Positions 50,104 through 59,062 of a stretch of DNA of 64,000 bases are shown piece after piece (the first letter of the stretch is position 1; every line of letters starts with the position of its first letter). This DNA is from Comamonadaceae bacterium (GTDB lineage: Bacteria > Pseudomonadota > Gammaproteobacteria > Burkholderiales > Burkholderiaceae_C): the NCBI GenBank assembly GCA_947375135.1, contig CANCER010000010.1, positions 53,319-117,318 on the forward strand, in the 5' to 3' direction. Position numbers and translations under genes: made by a program. The notes under the pieces were generated by a model. It searched no databases and was not told the DNA's origin. It worked only from the letters and a program-made list of their open reading frames with translations.

Positions 50104-50705
50104 TGAAACGCCCTCCAGCCCCACCGGATGCGGCTGGCGGTGGTGATGGCGCACAACACTGCAAAGCCATAGGCCAGGGGCGCAAAGTGCTGCGGCCAGA
50201 GGCACATGGCCAAAAACACGGCCAGGGTTTCGGTGGCTTCGGTGAGGCCACCCAAAAAATAAAGCGATTTATCCGGCCAGTCCAGGCTTGCCATGCCGCG
50301 CTTGGCGGCGAAGGTGGCAAAGGCCAGAAAGCTGGAGCTGGTGCCTATAAACGCGGCCAGCAACACAGCAGCGGGCAAGGCGTTGGCAGGGGGCACCGCC
50401 AGCGCGAAGGCCAGCGGAATGCTGGCGTAAAACACGAAGTCCAGCGCAATGTCCAGAAAGCCACCGGCATCGGTGGCCCGGCTCTGGCGCGCCACGGCAC
50501 CGTCGAGCGCGTCGCACAGGCGCGACAGCAGAATGAGTGCAGCGCCCGTCAGAAAAGCCCCCAGCGCAATCGCCAGTGCCGCACCCAGGCCGATGGCAAA
50601 ACCCAGCAGGGTGATGGCATTGGCCCCCACGCCTGCGCGCGCCAGTGTCTGCGCGGCCGCAGTCACCAGCGGGCGCAGCAGGGCGACGGCATGGCGGTCT
50701 AGCAT
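50100..50705 (-). CDS. CDP-alcohol phosphatidyltransferase family protein
   Basis: 201 residues from MLDRHAVALLRPLV; the frame continues upstream to 50807 without conserved sequence. The signature CDALDGAVARQSRATDAGGFLDIALD has the spacing D-x2-D-G-x2-A-R-x8-G-x3-D-x3-D, all metal ligands present, and about six membrane helices follow. It makes a phospholipid by moving a phosphatidyl group from CDP-diacylglycerol to an alcohol; the alcohol is unknown. First gene of a chain that continues with the VTT flavoprotein. Confidence 0.88.
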   Translation of the reverse strand: MLDRHAVALLRPLVTAAAQTLARAGVGANAITLLGFAIGLGAALAIALGAFLTGAALILLSRLCDALDGAVARQSRATDAGGFLDIALDFVFYASIPLAFALAVPPANALPAAVLLAAFIGTSSSFLAFATFAAKRGMASLDWPDKSLYFLGGLTEATETLAVFLAMCLWPQHFAPLAYGFAVLCAITTASRIRWGWRAFQ

Positions 50706-50807
50706 GTGGGAGGGAAGTGGCGCATGGGAAGCTGCATGGTACTGCGCCCACAGCACGCACCGCCTAGGGAAAGACCAGGCTACAAAAAACCACGCCTGCC
50801 ATGGCAA

Positions 50808-51146
50808 TCAGTGCTGCAAAGCCTCCCAGCTGGCCTCCATGAGCAGCAGCGTCGCCTGGTCAACGGTGCAGGAGTGACCACAGGTGGCCTCCACGAGCGC
50901 CGTGTTTCCGTGATGGAGTCCCAGCAGTTGTTCCACATCCTCGCCCCACTCACCTTGCATCAGGAACAGGCTGTCTTTGCGGGTGTCACCAATCATCGCG
51001 CGTTGCATTGGCAACAGCGCACTCAGAATGCGGGGAACTGCCTCGGCAACCGATTGCGGCCACTGGTCCCGTGGCAGCGGTTTGACTTCGGCACCTGCTG
51101 CAGCGCTGAAGAGGAGCAGGGCGAGGGCCAGTGCATGGTGTTTCAT
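50808..51146 (-). CDS. Small secreted hypothetical protein
   Basis: 112 residues. It starts MKHHALALALLLFSAAAGA, a signal peptide, and overlaps the MocA-like gene end by four bases (ATGA). The mature part (VKPLPRDQWPQSVAEAVPRILSALL, later GEWGEDVEQLLGLHHGN) is mostly helical with a single Cys pair (ATCGHSC). The DQWPQSVAEAV...L pattern faintly recalls DUF6794, but I do not recognise the family with confidence. Co-transcription with MocA suggests a link to the molybdenum enzymes. Confidence 0.65.
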   Translation of the reverse strand: MKHHALALALLLFSAAAGAEVKPLPRDQWPQSVAEAVPRILSALLPMQRAMIGDTRKDSLFLMQGEWGEDVEQLLGLHHGNTALVEATCGHSCTVDQATLLLMEASWEALQH

Positions 51147-51802
51147 AACAGAACCGTTTGGCTGTGGGATGGGATGGATGGTGGCGCTTGCCGGGCCGCC
51201 TGCTCGGCAGCTGCAAGGCCCTCTGTTTCTGACGCTGCGAGCAAGGTCCGCACGCGCAGTACGTCCGCCAGGGTGTCGATATCCGTGACGCAACCGGCAT
51301 CTTGTACCTGCCACTTCAACAAGGCGAACTGCGCGATGACGGGCGCCGCGCCCTGCTGACCCTGGAGCGCCATCAGCGCATCGCCACAGTCGGGTGCAAA
51401 GCGCACCGGATGGCCGCGCTGTTCCCCGAAAAATGGAACCACCACGCGGGCCTGTGTCTTGAGCTGCGCCAGTGCAACCAGGGTCTGCGGCTGGATCAGC
51501 GGCAGGTCGGCCGGCAGCACCAGCCAGCCCGCAGCGTTGCGCGTGGCGCGCACGGCAGCGGCAATCGTATCGCCCATGCCGGGATGGCCGGCATCCTCCA
51601 GATGCCACAACAAGCCACTTGCGCGCACGGCATCAAGGGTGCGTTGCAGCACCGTCCTGCCACACAGGTCGGCCTGCAGTTTGTGGCCGCCTCCACCCGA
51701 CGCGGTATAGCGCTCGCCGCGTCCGGACGCCAGCACCAGCACCGTGGGCAGCTGGGCTGCTTCCACGGGAGAAGTCAGCGTAGTCAAACCCCGGCCCGCC
51801 AA
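51143..51802 (-). CDS. MocA-like molybdenum cofactor cytidylyltransferase
   Basis: 219 residues with a TTG start that overlaps the XdhC stop (TGATTG); a later GTG is possible. N-terminal nucleotide-binding VLVLASGRGERYTASGGGGHKLQA, then LVLPADLPLIQPQTL and VVVPFFGEQRGHPVRFAP are those of the MobA/MocA NTP-transferases. MocA converts molybdopterin to the cytosine dinucleotide form used by xanthine-dehydrogenase-type aldehyde oxidases. Position next to XdhC and two such enzymes supports this role. Confidence 0.84.
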   Translation of the reverse strand: MAGRGLTTLTSPVEAAQLPTVLVLASGRGERYTASGGGGHKLQADLCGRTVLQRTLDAVRASGLLWHLEDAGHPGMGDTIAAAVRATRNAAGWLVLPADLPLIQPQTLVALAQLKTQARVVVPFFGEQRGHPVRFAPDCGDALMALQGQQGAAPVIAQFALLKWQVQDAGCVTDIDTLADVLRVRTLLAASETEGLAAAEQAARQAPPSIPSHSQTVLL

Positions 51803-52813
51803 TCAGGCCAGCGCACAGGACGCAGCCGTCGCAACGGGCGCGGGCGCCAGTGTGTTTTTGACCGCGATGATTTCGGCCAGTATGGACAGGGCAATCTCGG
51901 CCGGTGTGCGCGCACCAATGCGCAGCCCGACCGGGCCGTGCAGCCGGTCCAGCTGTGCGGTGCTCAGGTCAAAGTGTTCGGCCAGGCGCTGCTTGCGGGT
52001 GGCCTGGTTACGCCGCGACCCCAGGGCGCCCACATAAAACGCATCACTGCCCAGGGCTTCCAGCAGCGCCATGTCGTCGAGCTTGGGGTCGTGCGTCAGG
52101 GCGACGATGGCGGTGTGGGCGTCCACCTGCAGTTCACGCACTACATCGTCGGGCATGCCCAGCACACGCCGCACATGGGGCGTGGCGCGGTCGAGCAGGG
52201 TTTGCGCATATTCCTCGCGCGGGTCACACACCAGCACCTCAAAGTCCAGCGCGGTGGCCATGCTGGCCACTGCCTGCGACAACTGCCCGGCACCGATCAG
52301 CAACAAACGCCAGCGGGGGCCAAACAGGGTGGTGAGCTGGAGCCCGTCAAACGCCATGGCTTGGCCGCGCTGCGCGTCGTGCAAGGTCACCTCGCCGGTG
52401 CTGAGCGTCAGGGTGCGCGACACCAGGCGGTGATCGGCGGTGCGCTGCAACAGCGTGGCAATCCACTGGGTGTCCTGCAGCGGCTCCTGTACCAGGCGCA
52501 GCGTACCGCCACAGGGCAGGCCGAAACGGGCCGCCTCTTCCTTGCTCACGCCGTAGGCGATCATGGCCGGCCGGGTGGCGCGCTCGGCGGCTGGTTGGTT
52601 CAAGGCGGCCTGGGTGCGGGCGATCAAATCGTCCTCCACACAACCGCCCGACACCGAACCGCTGACCACGCCGTCACCGCGCACCGCCAGCAGCGCACCG
52701 GGCGGGCGGGGTGCGCTGCCCCAGGTTTCCACCACCGTCACCAGCGTGACGGCGTGGCCGGCCTGGCGCCATGCCAGGGCATCTTCCAATACCCGCAGGT
52801 CCAGACTTTCCAT
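51803..52813 (-). CDS. XdhC/CoxI-family maturation factor
   Basis: 336 residues. N-terminal XdhC_CoxI domain with AVTLVTVVETWGSAPRPPGALLAV and SGSVSGGCVEDDL; C-terminal Rossmann domain with LLLIGAGQLSQAVASMA, VALTHDPKLDDMALLEAL and GALGSRRNQATR. XdhC binds the molybdenum cofactor, protects it during sulfuration and delivers it to the enzyme. It follows the second molybdopterin subunit gene by 25 bases and overlaps mocA. Confidence 0.9.
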   Translation of the reverse strand: MESLDLRVLEDALAWRQAGHAVTLVTVVETWGSAPRPPGALLAVRGDGVVSGSVSGGCVEDDLIARTQAALNQPAAERATRPAMIAYGVSKEEAARFGLPCGGTLRLVQEPLQDTQWIATLLQRTADHRLVSRTLTLSTGEVTLHDAQRGQAMAFDGLQLTTLFGPRWRLLLIGAGQLSQAVASMATALDFEVLVCDPREEYAQTLLDRATPHVRRVLGMPDDVVRELQVDAHTAIVALTHDPKLDDMALLEALGSDAFYVGALGSRRNQATRKQRLAEHFDLSTAQLDRLHGPVGLRIGARTPAEIALSILAEIIAVKNTLAPAPVATAASCALA

Positions 52814-52838
52814 GGAAGGGTGACTCCGCCGGTCGGAC

Positions 52839-54959
52839 TCAGGCTTCCTGGATGGCCTGCGCCGTCAGCGGCAGCTTACGCACGCGCTTGCCGGTTGCGG
52901 CAAATACCGCATTGGCAATGGCCGGCACCACCAGCGCGGTGGCGGGCTCGCCGATACCGCCGGGCTTTTCCGTGCTGGCAACCAGCACGATGTCTATCAC
53001 CGGCGACTCGAACATGCGCACCACGGGGAAGCGGTTGTAGTTGGTCTGCTGCACACGGCCCTTGTCCATGGTGATTTCCTGCATCAGGCCGGCGCCCATG
53101 CCGAAGACGATGCTGGACTGGATTTGCGCCTCCACCGTGTCCGGGTTGATCATGTGGCCCACATCGGCCGCCACGGTCACCTTGTGCACCTGGACGCCTT
53201 GCGCGTCCACCGACACTTCGGCCACCTGCGCCATGTACGAGTCATAGCCTTCCATCAGCGCAATGCCGCGGAAACGGCCAGCCGGCAGGGCGCTGCCCCA
53301 ACCGGCCTTCTCGGCGGCGAGCTTGAGCACATTTGCAAAGCGCGGCTTGTTGGCCAGCAGGGCCATGCGGTACTGGTAGGGATCTTTGCCGGCGCTTGCC
53401 GCGAGTTCGTCGATAAAACTTTCGTTGGCAAAGGCGTTCATGTTGTGGCTGACCGCGCGCCAGTAACCCACCCGGATACCGGTGTCCACAATGTGCAGGT
53501 CGTGCTGCGTATTGGGAATCTCGTAACCGGCCACGGCCGCCTCGGCCATGAAGGGGTCAAAAGTTTCCTTGGGCAGGCCGAAGGCGCGCTGCGTGACCGA
53601 CTGCGAGGCCACCTTGAAGTGCAGCGCCACCGGCTTGCCCTGCGCGTCCAGACCGGCCTTGAGCTGGTTCACGCCCATGGGGCGGTAGAAGTCGTGCGTC
53701 ATGTCATCTTCGCGCGACCACACCAGCTTGACCGGCTGGTTCACGGCCTTGGAAATTTGTGCCGCCTGCACAATAAAGTCCAGCTCCAGGCGACGTCCGA
53801 AGCCGCCGCCCAGGAAGGTGGTGTGCAGCGTCACATCCTCCGGCTTGAGTGCCAGTGCCGCCGCCACGGCGCCCTGTGCGCCCTGCTGGAACTGGGTAGA
53901 CCCGATGAGGTGAACCTTGCCGTCCTTGTAGCTGGCAGTGAAGTTCATGGGCTCCAGCGGCGCATGCGCCTGCATCGGGCTGATGTACTCGGCCGACACA
54001 TAGGTGGCAGCGCCCTTCATGGCTTCTTCCACATTGCCCACCGGCTTGCCGATGGGCAAGGCCTTGATGCCGGTCATGGCGCCGCGGGTAGCTGCCAGCA
54101 CCGTGTGGTGGTCGAGTGCGGCACCGGCACCTTCGTCCCAGCGGACGGTCAGTGCCTTGCGCGCCTTGACAGCCTGCCAGTAGCTCTTGGCCACCACCGC
54201 CACACCGTCGTTGATCTGCACCACATCCACCACACCGGGCATGCCCTTGGCCGCGCTGGCATCGTATCCGGCCACCTTGCCGCCGATCACCGGGCATTGC
54301 TCCAGGCTCGCATACAGCATGCCGGGGAGCTTCACGTCTATGCCGTATTCGGCGCCGCCGTTGACCTTTTGCGGCGTGTCCAGGCGCTTGGTGCGCTTGC
54401 CCACGATGGTGAAGTCCTTGGGGTCCTTGAGCGCCACTTTCTCCGGCACCGGCAATTTCGCAGCAGCTTCGGCGAGATGCCCGTAGGACGCCCGCTTGCC
54501 GCTAGGGCCGGTGACAAAACCCTGGTCCGCCTTGAGCAGGCTGCGGTCCATCTTCCATTCGTCAGCGGCGGCGCTGATCAGCATTTCGCGCACCTGGGCG
54601 CCGGCCACGCGCAGCTTCTCCCAGCCGTCGCGCACGGAGGTCGAGCCGCCGGTGATTTGGGCACCCAGCAGGGCATTGACATAGACCGCTGCGGGCGGTG
54701 CGTTTTGCACCTTGACCGACTGGAGGTTGACGTGCAGTTCTTCGGCGATCAGCATCGGCAGCGAGGTATAGACGCCCTGGCCCATTTCGGAGCGGGCGCA
54801 CAGCAGCGTGATGGTGTTGTCATCGGCAATATGCACCCAGGCATTGGGCGTATGCAGTGTGCCGGCTGCCAGCAAATTGCCGGGCAGTATGCAGCCCATG
54901 AGCAGGCCACCGGACAGGGCAGTAGAGGTCTTCAGAAAGGCGCGACGGGATGTAGTCAT
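52839..54959 (-). CDS. Molybdopterin-binding dehydrogenase large subunit 2 (IorB-like, Tat-exported)
   Basis: 706 residues from MTTSRRAFLKTSTALSGG, a twin-arginine signal, so the enzyme is folded with cofactor in the cytoplasm and exported. Xanthine-dehydrogenase fold: [36 protein letters not shown], and the catalytic glutamate in KPGGIGEPATALVVP. Relatives are isoquinoline 1-oxidoreductase and membrane-bound aldehyde dehydrogenase. Its [2Fe-2S] partner is 11 bases upstream. Substrate is inferred, not seen. Confidence 0.9.
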   Translation of the reverse strand: MTTSRRAFLKTSTALSGGLLMGCILPGNLLAAGTLHTPNAWVHIADDNTITLLCARSEMGQGVYTSLPMLIAEELHVNLQSVKVQNAPPAAVYVNALLGAQITGGSTSVRDGWEKLRVAGAQVREMLISAAADEWKMDRSLLKADQGFVTGPSGKRASYGHLAEAAAKLPVPEKVALKDPKDFTIVGKRTKRLDTPQKVNGGAEYGIDVKLPGMLYASLEQCPVIGGKVAGYDASAAKGMPGVVDVVQINDGVAVVAKSYWQAVKARKALTVRWDEGAGAALDHHTVLAATRGAMTGIKALPIGKPVGNVEEAMKGAATYVSAEYISPMQAHAPLEPMNFTASYKDGKVHLIGSTQFQQGAQGAVAAALALKPEDVTLHTTFLGGGFGRRLELDFIVQAAQISKAVNQPVKLVWSREDDMTHDFYRPMGVNQLKAGLDAQGKPVALHFKVASQSVTQRAFGLPKETFDPFMAEAAVAGYEIPNTQHDLHIVDTGIRVGYWRAVSHNMNAFANESFIDELAASAGKDPYQYRMALLANKPRFANVLKLAAEKAGWGSALPAGRFRGIALMEGYDSYMAQVAEVSVDAQGVQVHKVTVAADVGHMINPDTVEAQIQSSIVFGMGAGLMQEITMDKGRVQQTNYNRFPVVRMFESPVIDIVLVASTEKPGGIGEPATALVVPAIANAVFAATGKRVRKLPLTAQAIQEA

Positions 54960-54970
54960 GGGGGTTCTCC

Positions 54971-55435
54971 TCAGGCTTGACGCATCATGGTTGCCGCATC
55001 TTTGATCGCAGCCTTGATTCGGGGATAGGTGCCGCAACGGCAAATGTTGCCACTCATGGCTTCGTCAATATCGGCGTCCGACGGGTTCTTGTTGACAGTC
55101 AACAGGGCGGCAGCGCTCATCAACTGGCCGGACTGGCAATAGCCGCACTGCGGCACATCGTGCTTGACCCAGGCCACCTGCAGGGGGTGGCTGTTGTCCT
55201 TGGACAGGCCTTCAATGGTGGAGATTTTTTTGCCAGCCACGCTGGACAACTGGGTCTGGCAGGAGCGCGCCGGCTTGCCGTCAATGTGGACGGTGCAGGC
55301 ACCGCACAAGGCGGCACCGCAGCCGAACTTCGTACCGGTCATTCCTAATTCATCGCGAATTACCCACAGTAGCGGGGTGTCGGGCTCGGCATTGGCAAGC
55401 ACTGCCTTGCCGTTGACTTGAAACGTGGTGCTCAT
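54971..55435 (-). CDS. [2Fe-2S] small subunit 2 (IorA-like)
   Basis: 154 residues, strong AAGGAG site. Plant-type ferredoxin cluster Cys39, Cys44, Cys47 and Cys59 ([18 protein letters not shown]), and the second cluster motifs QCGYCQSGQ and [11 protein letters not shown]. It transfers electrons from the molybdenum centre. There is no signal peptide, so it is probably exported by riding on the Tat signal of the large subunit. First gene of the second enzyme pair. Confidence 0.93.
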   Translation of the reverse strand: MSTTFQVNGKAVLANAEPDTPLLWVIRDELGMTGTKFGCGAALCGACTVHIDGKPARSCQTQLSSVAGKKISTIEGLSKDNSHPLQVAWVKHDVPQCGYCQSGQLMSAAALLTVNKNPSDADIDEAMSGNICRCGTYPRIKAAIKDAATMMRQA

Positions 55436-55629
55436 TGTGCAGGCTCCTTGGGATGTATTAAATGGTGCAAAAAAGAACAGGGAAGTCTATTTCCACATGC
55501 CCTGCAAGACTACGGCCTAAGCACACTTTTGCCGCATCGGGTTTGCCCTATGTCAATAAGCGTATTCTCAATTTGAGACGCGCCGGTTATGCAATCGAAT
55601 GCATACCCTGCCGTTCCAGGCGCTTTTGA

Positions 55630-57792
55630 TCAGGCGCTTTTCAGCGTGTGGTTTTTCAACGGCAAATCCCGGATGCGTTTACCCGTGGCGGCAAAGAGCG
55701 CGTTGAGCACGGCGGGTGCGGCTACGGCAATGGTGGGCTCGCCCACACCGCCCCAGAAACCGCCGGAAGGCATGACGATGGATTCCACGCGGGGCATCTC
55801 GGCCAGCTTGAGCACGGGATAGTCGTGGAAGTTGCTCTGCTCGATGCGGCCGTCCTTTACCGTGCAGGCACCATACAGTGCTGCCGACAAGCCGTAGGCA
55901 AACGAGCCCTCGATCTGGGCTTCGATCTGCTGCGGGTTGACCGCGTGGCCGGGGTCGGTAGCAGCAACGATGCGATGCACCTTGAGGCCCCCCGCAGCAT
56001 CCACCGAGACCTCGGCACACGCCGCCACATAGCTGCCAAAGCCCATGGTTTGGGCCAGCCCGCGAAAGACACCCTGGGGTGCCGGCGTGTCCCAACCCGC
56101 ACGCTGCGCCACCGCGTTGAGCACCGCCAGGGCCTTGGCATTTTGCGCCAGCAACTTGCGTCTGAGCGCCAGCGGGTCCCGGCCCATGGCATGGGCCAAC
56201 TCGTCGATAAAGCATTCCAGATACAACGTGTTCTGGTTCAGGTTGACGCCCCGCCAGTAGCCGGCGGGCACATGCGGGTTGTGCATCGCATGGTCAATCA
56301 ACAAGTGGGGGATGGCATAGCACAAAGAAGCCTCCGGGCCGGGCGGGTTCAGCCCCTGGAAAGTCACCGGGTCTTTGCCGTTCTTGATGTTTTGCGGAGC
56401 CACGGTGGCCAGAATGGACTGGCCTGAAATACGCATGTGCAATGCGCTCAGTTCACCCCGCTCGTCCAGCCCTGCGGTGAATTTGCACTGCGTGACCGGG
56501 TGGTAGCGCCCGTGGGCCATGTCTTCTTCGCGCGACCAGATCAGCTTGATGGGGGTGCCCGGCATGGCCTTGGCAATCTGCACCGCCTGCGTCACATAGT
56601 CGGTGGCGCCCCGGCGTCCGAAACCGCCACCGAGATGGAGCTTGTACAGCTCGCATTGCGCTGCCTGCAAGCCCGATGCCTCGACCACCGCGTTGAACGC
56701 CGCTTCGCCATTCTGCGTAGGCACCCAGGCCTCGCACAGCGCGGGCGTCCACAGCACGGTGGCATTCATGGTCTCCATGGTGGCGTGGTTCTGGTGCGGG
56801 TAGGAATACACCGCCTCCATCGTATGGATGGCTTGGGCCAGGGCCTCTTTCACGTTGCCGGCTTCATGGCCCACCACGGCCGATTCCTGCGTGAGCCCGG
56901 CCTTGAGCACTTCGGCAAATCGGGCGCTGGTGGCGGTGGCGTTGGGCCCTTCGTCCCATTGCACCGGCAGGGCATCCAAGGCCGTCTTGGCACGCCACCA
57001 GGTGTCTGCAATAACGGCTACGGCACTGCTGCCAACCCGCACCACTTTTTTCACGCCGGGGCGCGCCAGCACGGCCTTGTCATCAAAACCGGCCAGGGTG
57101 CCACCAAACACCGGGCAGTCTTTGATGGCTGCATTGAGCATGCCGGGCAGGACCAGGTCCATGCCGTAGATTTGCTTGCCCGTGGTTTTGTCCACGGTGT
57201 CGAGCCGGGCCAGGCGTTTGCCGGCCAGCTTCCATTCAGCAGACGGCTTGAGCGTGATGTCGCTGGGCACAGCGAGTTTGCCAGCCGCTTGCGCCACCGC
57301 GCCATAGGTGGTGCTGCGGCCGCTCAGCTTGTGCGTGATGACGCCCTTGCCGGTCTGGCACTCGGCCGGGGGAACATCCCAGGCAAGGGCTGCCGCCTGC
57401 AGCAGCATCTGGCGCGCGGCCGCACCGCCCTTGCGCACGTACTCATGGCTCTGGCGTATGCCCTGACTGCCGCCTGTGCTGAAGCTGCCCCAGGCCCGGT
57501 TGCGTTTCAGGCTCTGGCCGGGCGTGGGGTATTCGGTGGTCACGCGCGCCCAGTCGCAGTCCAGCTCTTCGGCCACCAACTGGGCCAGGCCCGTGAGCGT
57601 GCCCTGCCCCATCTCGGAGCGGGCAATGCGGATGACCACGGTATCGTCCGGCCGCACCACGACCCAGGCATTCACTTCGGGTGCCACGGCCGCTTCGGCC
57701 GCTTGCGCCTCTTGCGGAATGTGAAAAGCCAGCACCAGACCGCTGCCCAGCACGGAAGAGGTTTTCAGAAAGCTGCGGCGTGTCGTGTTCAT
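55630..57792 (-). CDS. Molybdopterin-binding dehydrogenase large subunit 1 (IorB-like, Tat-exported)
   Basis: 720 residues from [18 protein letters not shown] (twin-arginine signal); the ORF extension to 58002 is the out-of-frame part of the small-subunit gene. Motifs: [43 protein letters not shown], and catalytic glutamate in [13 protein letters not shown]. It is a paralogue of the gene at 52839. It overlaps its small-subunit gene by ATGA. The 194-base gap to the second pair contains the inverted repeat TCTCA-ATT-TGAGA at 55566-55578, perhaps an operator for the second pair. Confidence 0.9.
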   Translation of the reverse strand: MNTTRRSFLKTSSVLGSGLVLAFHIPQEAQAAEAAVAPEVNAWVVVRPDDTVVIRIARSEMGQGTLTGLAQLVAEELDCDWARVTTEYPTPGQSLKRNRAWGSFSTGGSQGIRQSHEYVRKGGAAARQMLLQAAALAWDVPPAECQTGKGVITHKLSGRSTTYGAVAQAAGKLAVPSDITLKPSAEWKLAGKRLARLDTVDKTTGKQIYGMDLVLPGMLNAAIKDCPVFGGTLAGFDDKAVLARPGVKKVVRVGSSAVAVIADTWWRAKTALDALPVQWDEGPNATATSARFAEVLKAGLTQESAVVGHEAGNVKEALAQAIHTMEAVYSYPHQNHATMETMNATVLWTPALCEAWVPTQNGEAAFNAVVEASGLQAAQCELYKLHLGGGFGRRGATDYVTQAVQIAKAMPGTPIKLIWSREEDMAHGRYHPVTQCKFTAGLDERGELSALHMRISGQSILATVAPQNIKNGKDPVTFQGLNPPGPEASLCYAIPHLLIDHAMHNPHVPAGYWRGVNLNQNTLYLECFIDELAHAMGRDPLALRRKLLAQNAKALAVLNAVAQRAGWDTPAPQGVFRGLAQTMGFGSYVAACAEVSVDAAGGLKVHRIVAATDPGHAVNPQQIEAQIEGSFAYGLSAALYGACTVKDGRIEQSNFHDYPVLKLAEMPRVESIVMPSGGFWGGVGEPTIAVAAPAVLNALFAATGKRIRDLPLKNHTLKSA

Positions 57793-58289
57793 GTGCTGCT
57801 CCCATCGGCATGTTGAATCTTCAGGCCCGCATCTGACAGCTTGCCCGAGGCCACCGCATGAATAGCTGCCCGCACGCGGTTGTAACTGCCGCAGCGGCAG
57901 ATGTTGGTCATGGCGGCATCGATGTCGGCATCCGTGGGATGGGGGTTCTCGCGCAGCAAGGCGGTGGCCGCCATGACCATGCCGCTCTGGCAAAAGCCGC
58001 ACTGCGGCACATCCAAAGCAGCCCAGGCCCGTTGCACCGGGTGCGAACCGTCGGCCGACAGGCCCTCAATCGTCACCACTTTGGAAGTGGCGGCTACCGA
58101 CGACAAGGGCCGCACGCAACTGCGCGTGGCCACCCCGTCGATATGCACGGTGCAGGCGCCGCACAGTGCCATGCCGCACCCATATTTGGTGCCGGTCAGC
58201 CCCAGTTGCTCACGGATCACCCACAGCAGCGGGGTATCGGCCTCGGCATCGACGGACCGCAAGACATTGTTCACGTGAAGTTGCGTCAT
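57789..58289 (-). CDS. [2Fe-2S] small subunit 1 (IorA-like)
   Basis: 166 residues; start at 58289 chosen because AGAGAG lies 7-12 bases upstream, whereas for the ATG at 58295 it would be too close. Cluster motifs [27 protein letters not shown] and [11 protein letters not shown] are complete. A C-terminal extension of about 15 residues is not in the other copy. Electron transfer partner of the large subunit that follows with a 4-base overlap. Confidence 0.92.
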   Translation of the reverse strand: MTQLHVNNVLRSVDAEADTPLLWVIREQLGLTGTKYGCGMALCGACTVHIDGVATRSCVRPLSSVAATSKVVTIEGLSADGSHPVQRAWAALDVPQCGFCQSGMVMAATALLRENPHPTDADIDAAMTNICRCGSYNRVRAAIHAVASGKLSDAGLKIQHADGSST

Positions 58290-58377
58290 TGGCATCTCTC
58301 TTTGAAGCGGGCTGAAAGGGTACTCTGGATTCCGATCTCTTGCCTGCGGCGCAGCAGCGTGAACAAGTGCCGCTGGT

Positions 58378-58965
58378 TTAGCGCAAACTCGCGATGTAAT
58401 GCGCCAGGTTCTCCATGTCTTTTTCACTCAGCGTTTGTGCCACGCTGGTCATGTTGCCCGCATCGTTGGTTCGGGTGCGTGCTTTGAAGTTGCGCAATTG
58501 CGTCATCACGTAATCGTACTGCTGCCCGGCAACGCGGGGGATTTCGTTCTGCCCTGAAAAGCCGCCCAAGTGGCACATGGCGCACAGGGTTTCATCGGCT
58601 TTGGCTTTGCCCAATTGGACCTTGGTTTCGTCCGTCACAAACGGGTTGGCCTTGGCAGGCTGTGCCGCAAAGTAATTGGCGACATTGATCATGTCTTCGC
58701 GGCTCAGCGTGGCAGCCATGGGCGACATGATGTCGTTGTGCCGGCGCCCCTCTTTGTAATCCTTGAGCTGGATGTAGATATAGCGCCAGCTCTGGCCGGC
58801 CAGGTTGGGGAAGATGGGCGCCACGGCATTGCCATCTTCTCCGTGGCAGGCGGCGCACAGGGCCGCCTTTGCCTTGCCCGCTGCAATGTCCTGCGCCCTG
58901 CTGCTGGAAGGGGTCAGAAACGTGCAGGCGACGGCTAGTGACAGTAGGAATGAATAGGTCTTCAT
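58378..58965 (-). CDS. Dihaem cytochrome c (c4-like)
   Basis: 195 residues from [17 protein letters not shown]; signal peptide ending SSSRAQ. Two haem-attachment motifs, CAACH at 37-41 and CAMCH at 128-132, each in a c4-type half with later Met ligands ([18 protein letters not shown]). A periplasmic electron acceptor, suitably placed between the PQQ dehydrogenase and the molybdenum dehydrogenase genes to serve both. It ends 88 bases before the first [2Fe-2S] gene. Confidence 0.93.
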   Translation of the reverse strand: MKTYSFLLSLAVACTFLTPSSSRAQDIAAGKAKAALCAACHGEDGNAVAPIFPNLAGQSWRYIYIQLKDYKEGRRHNDIMSPMAATLSREDMINVANYFAAQPAKANPFVTDETKVQLGKAKADETLCAMCHLGGFSGQNEIPRVAGQQYDYVMTQLRNFKARTRTNDAGNMTSVAQTLSEKDMENLAHYIASLR

Positions 58966-59062
58966 GTGAATCAAAAAAGAGTATAAAAAATGGCGGCCCG
59001 CAAAGGAGCCGCCATTCGATTGCAATCACAGGAATTGCGATACCACCGGCACGCAGGCCGGA

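Noticed and set aside
47842..50106. 754-codon plus-strand frame opposite the VTT-flavoprotein gene
   Set aside because: Equal in length to the real gene's frame but without motifs; antisense shadow.
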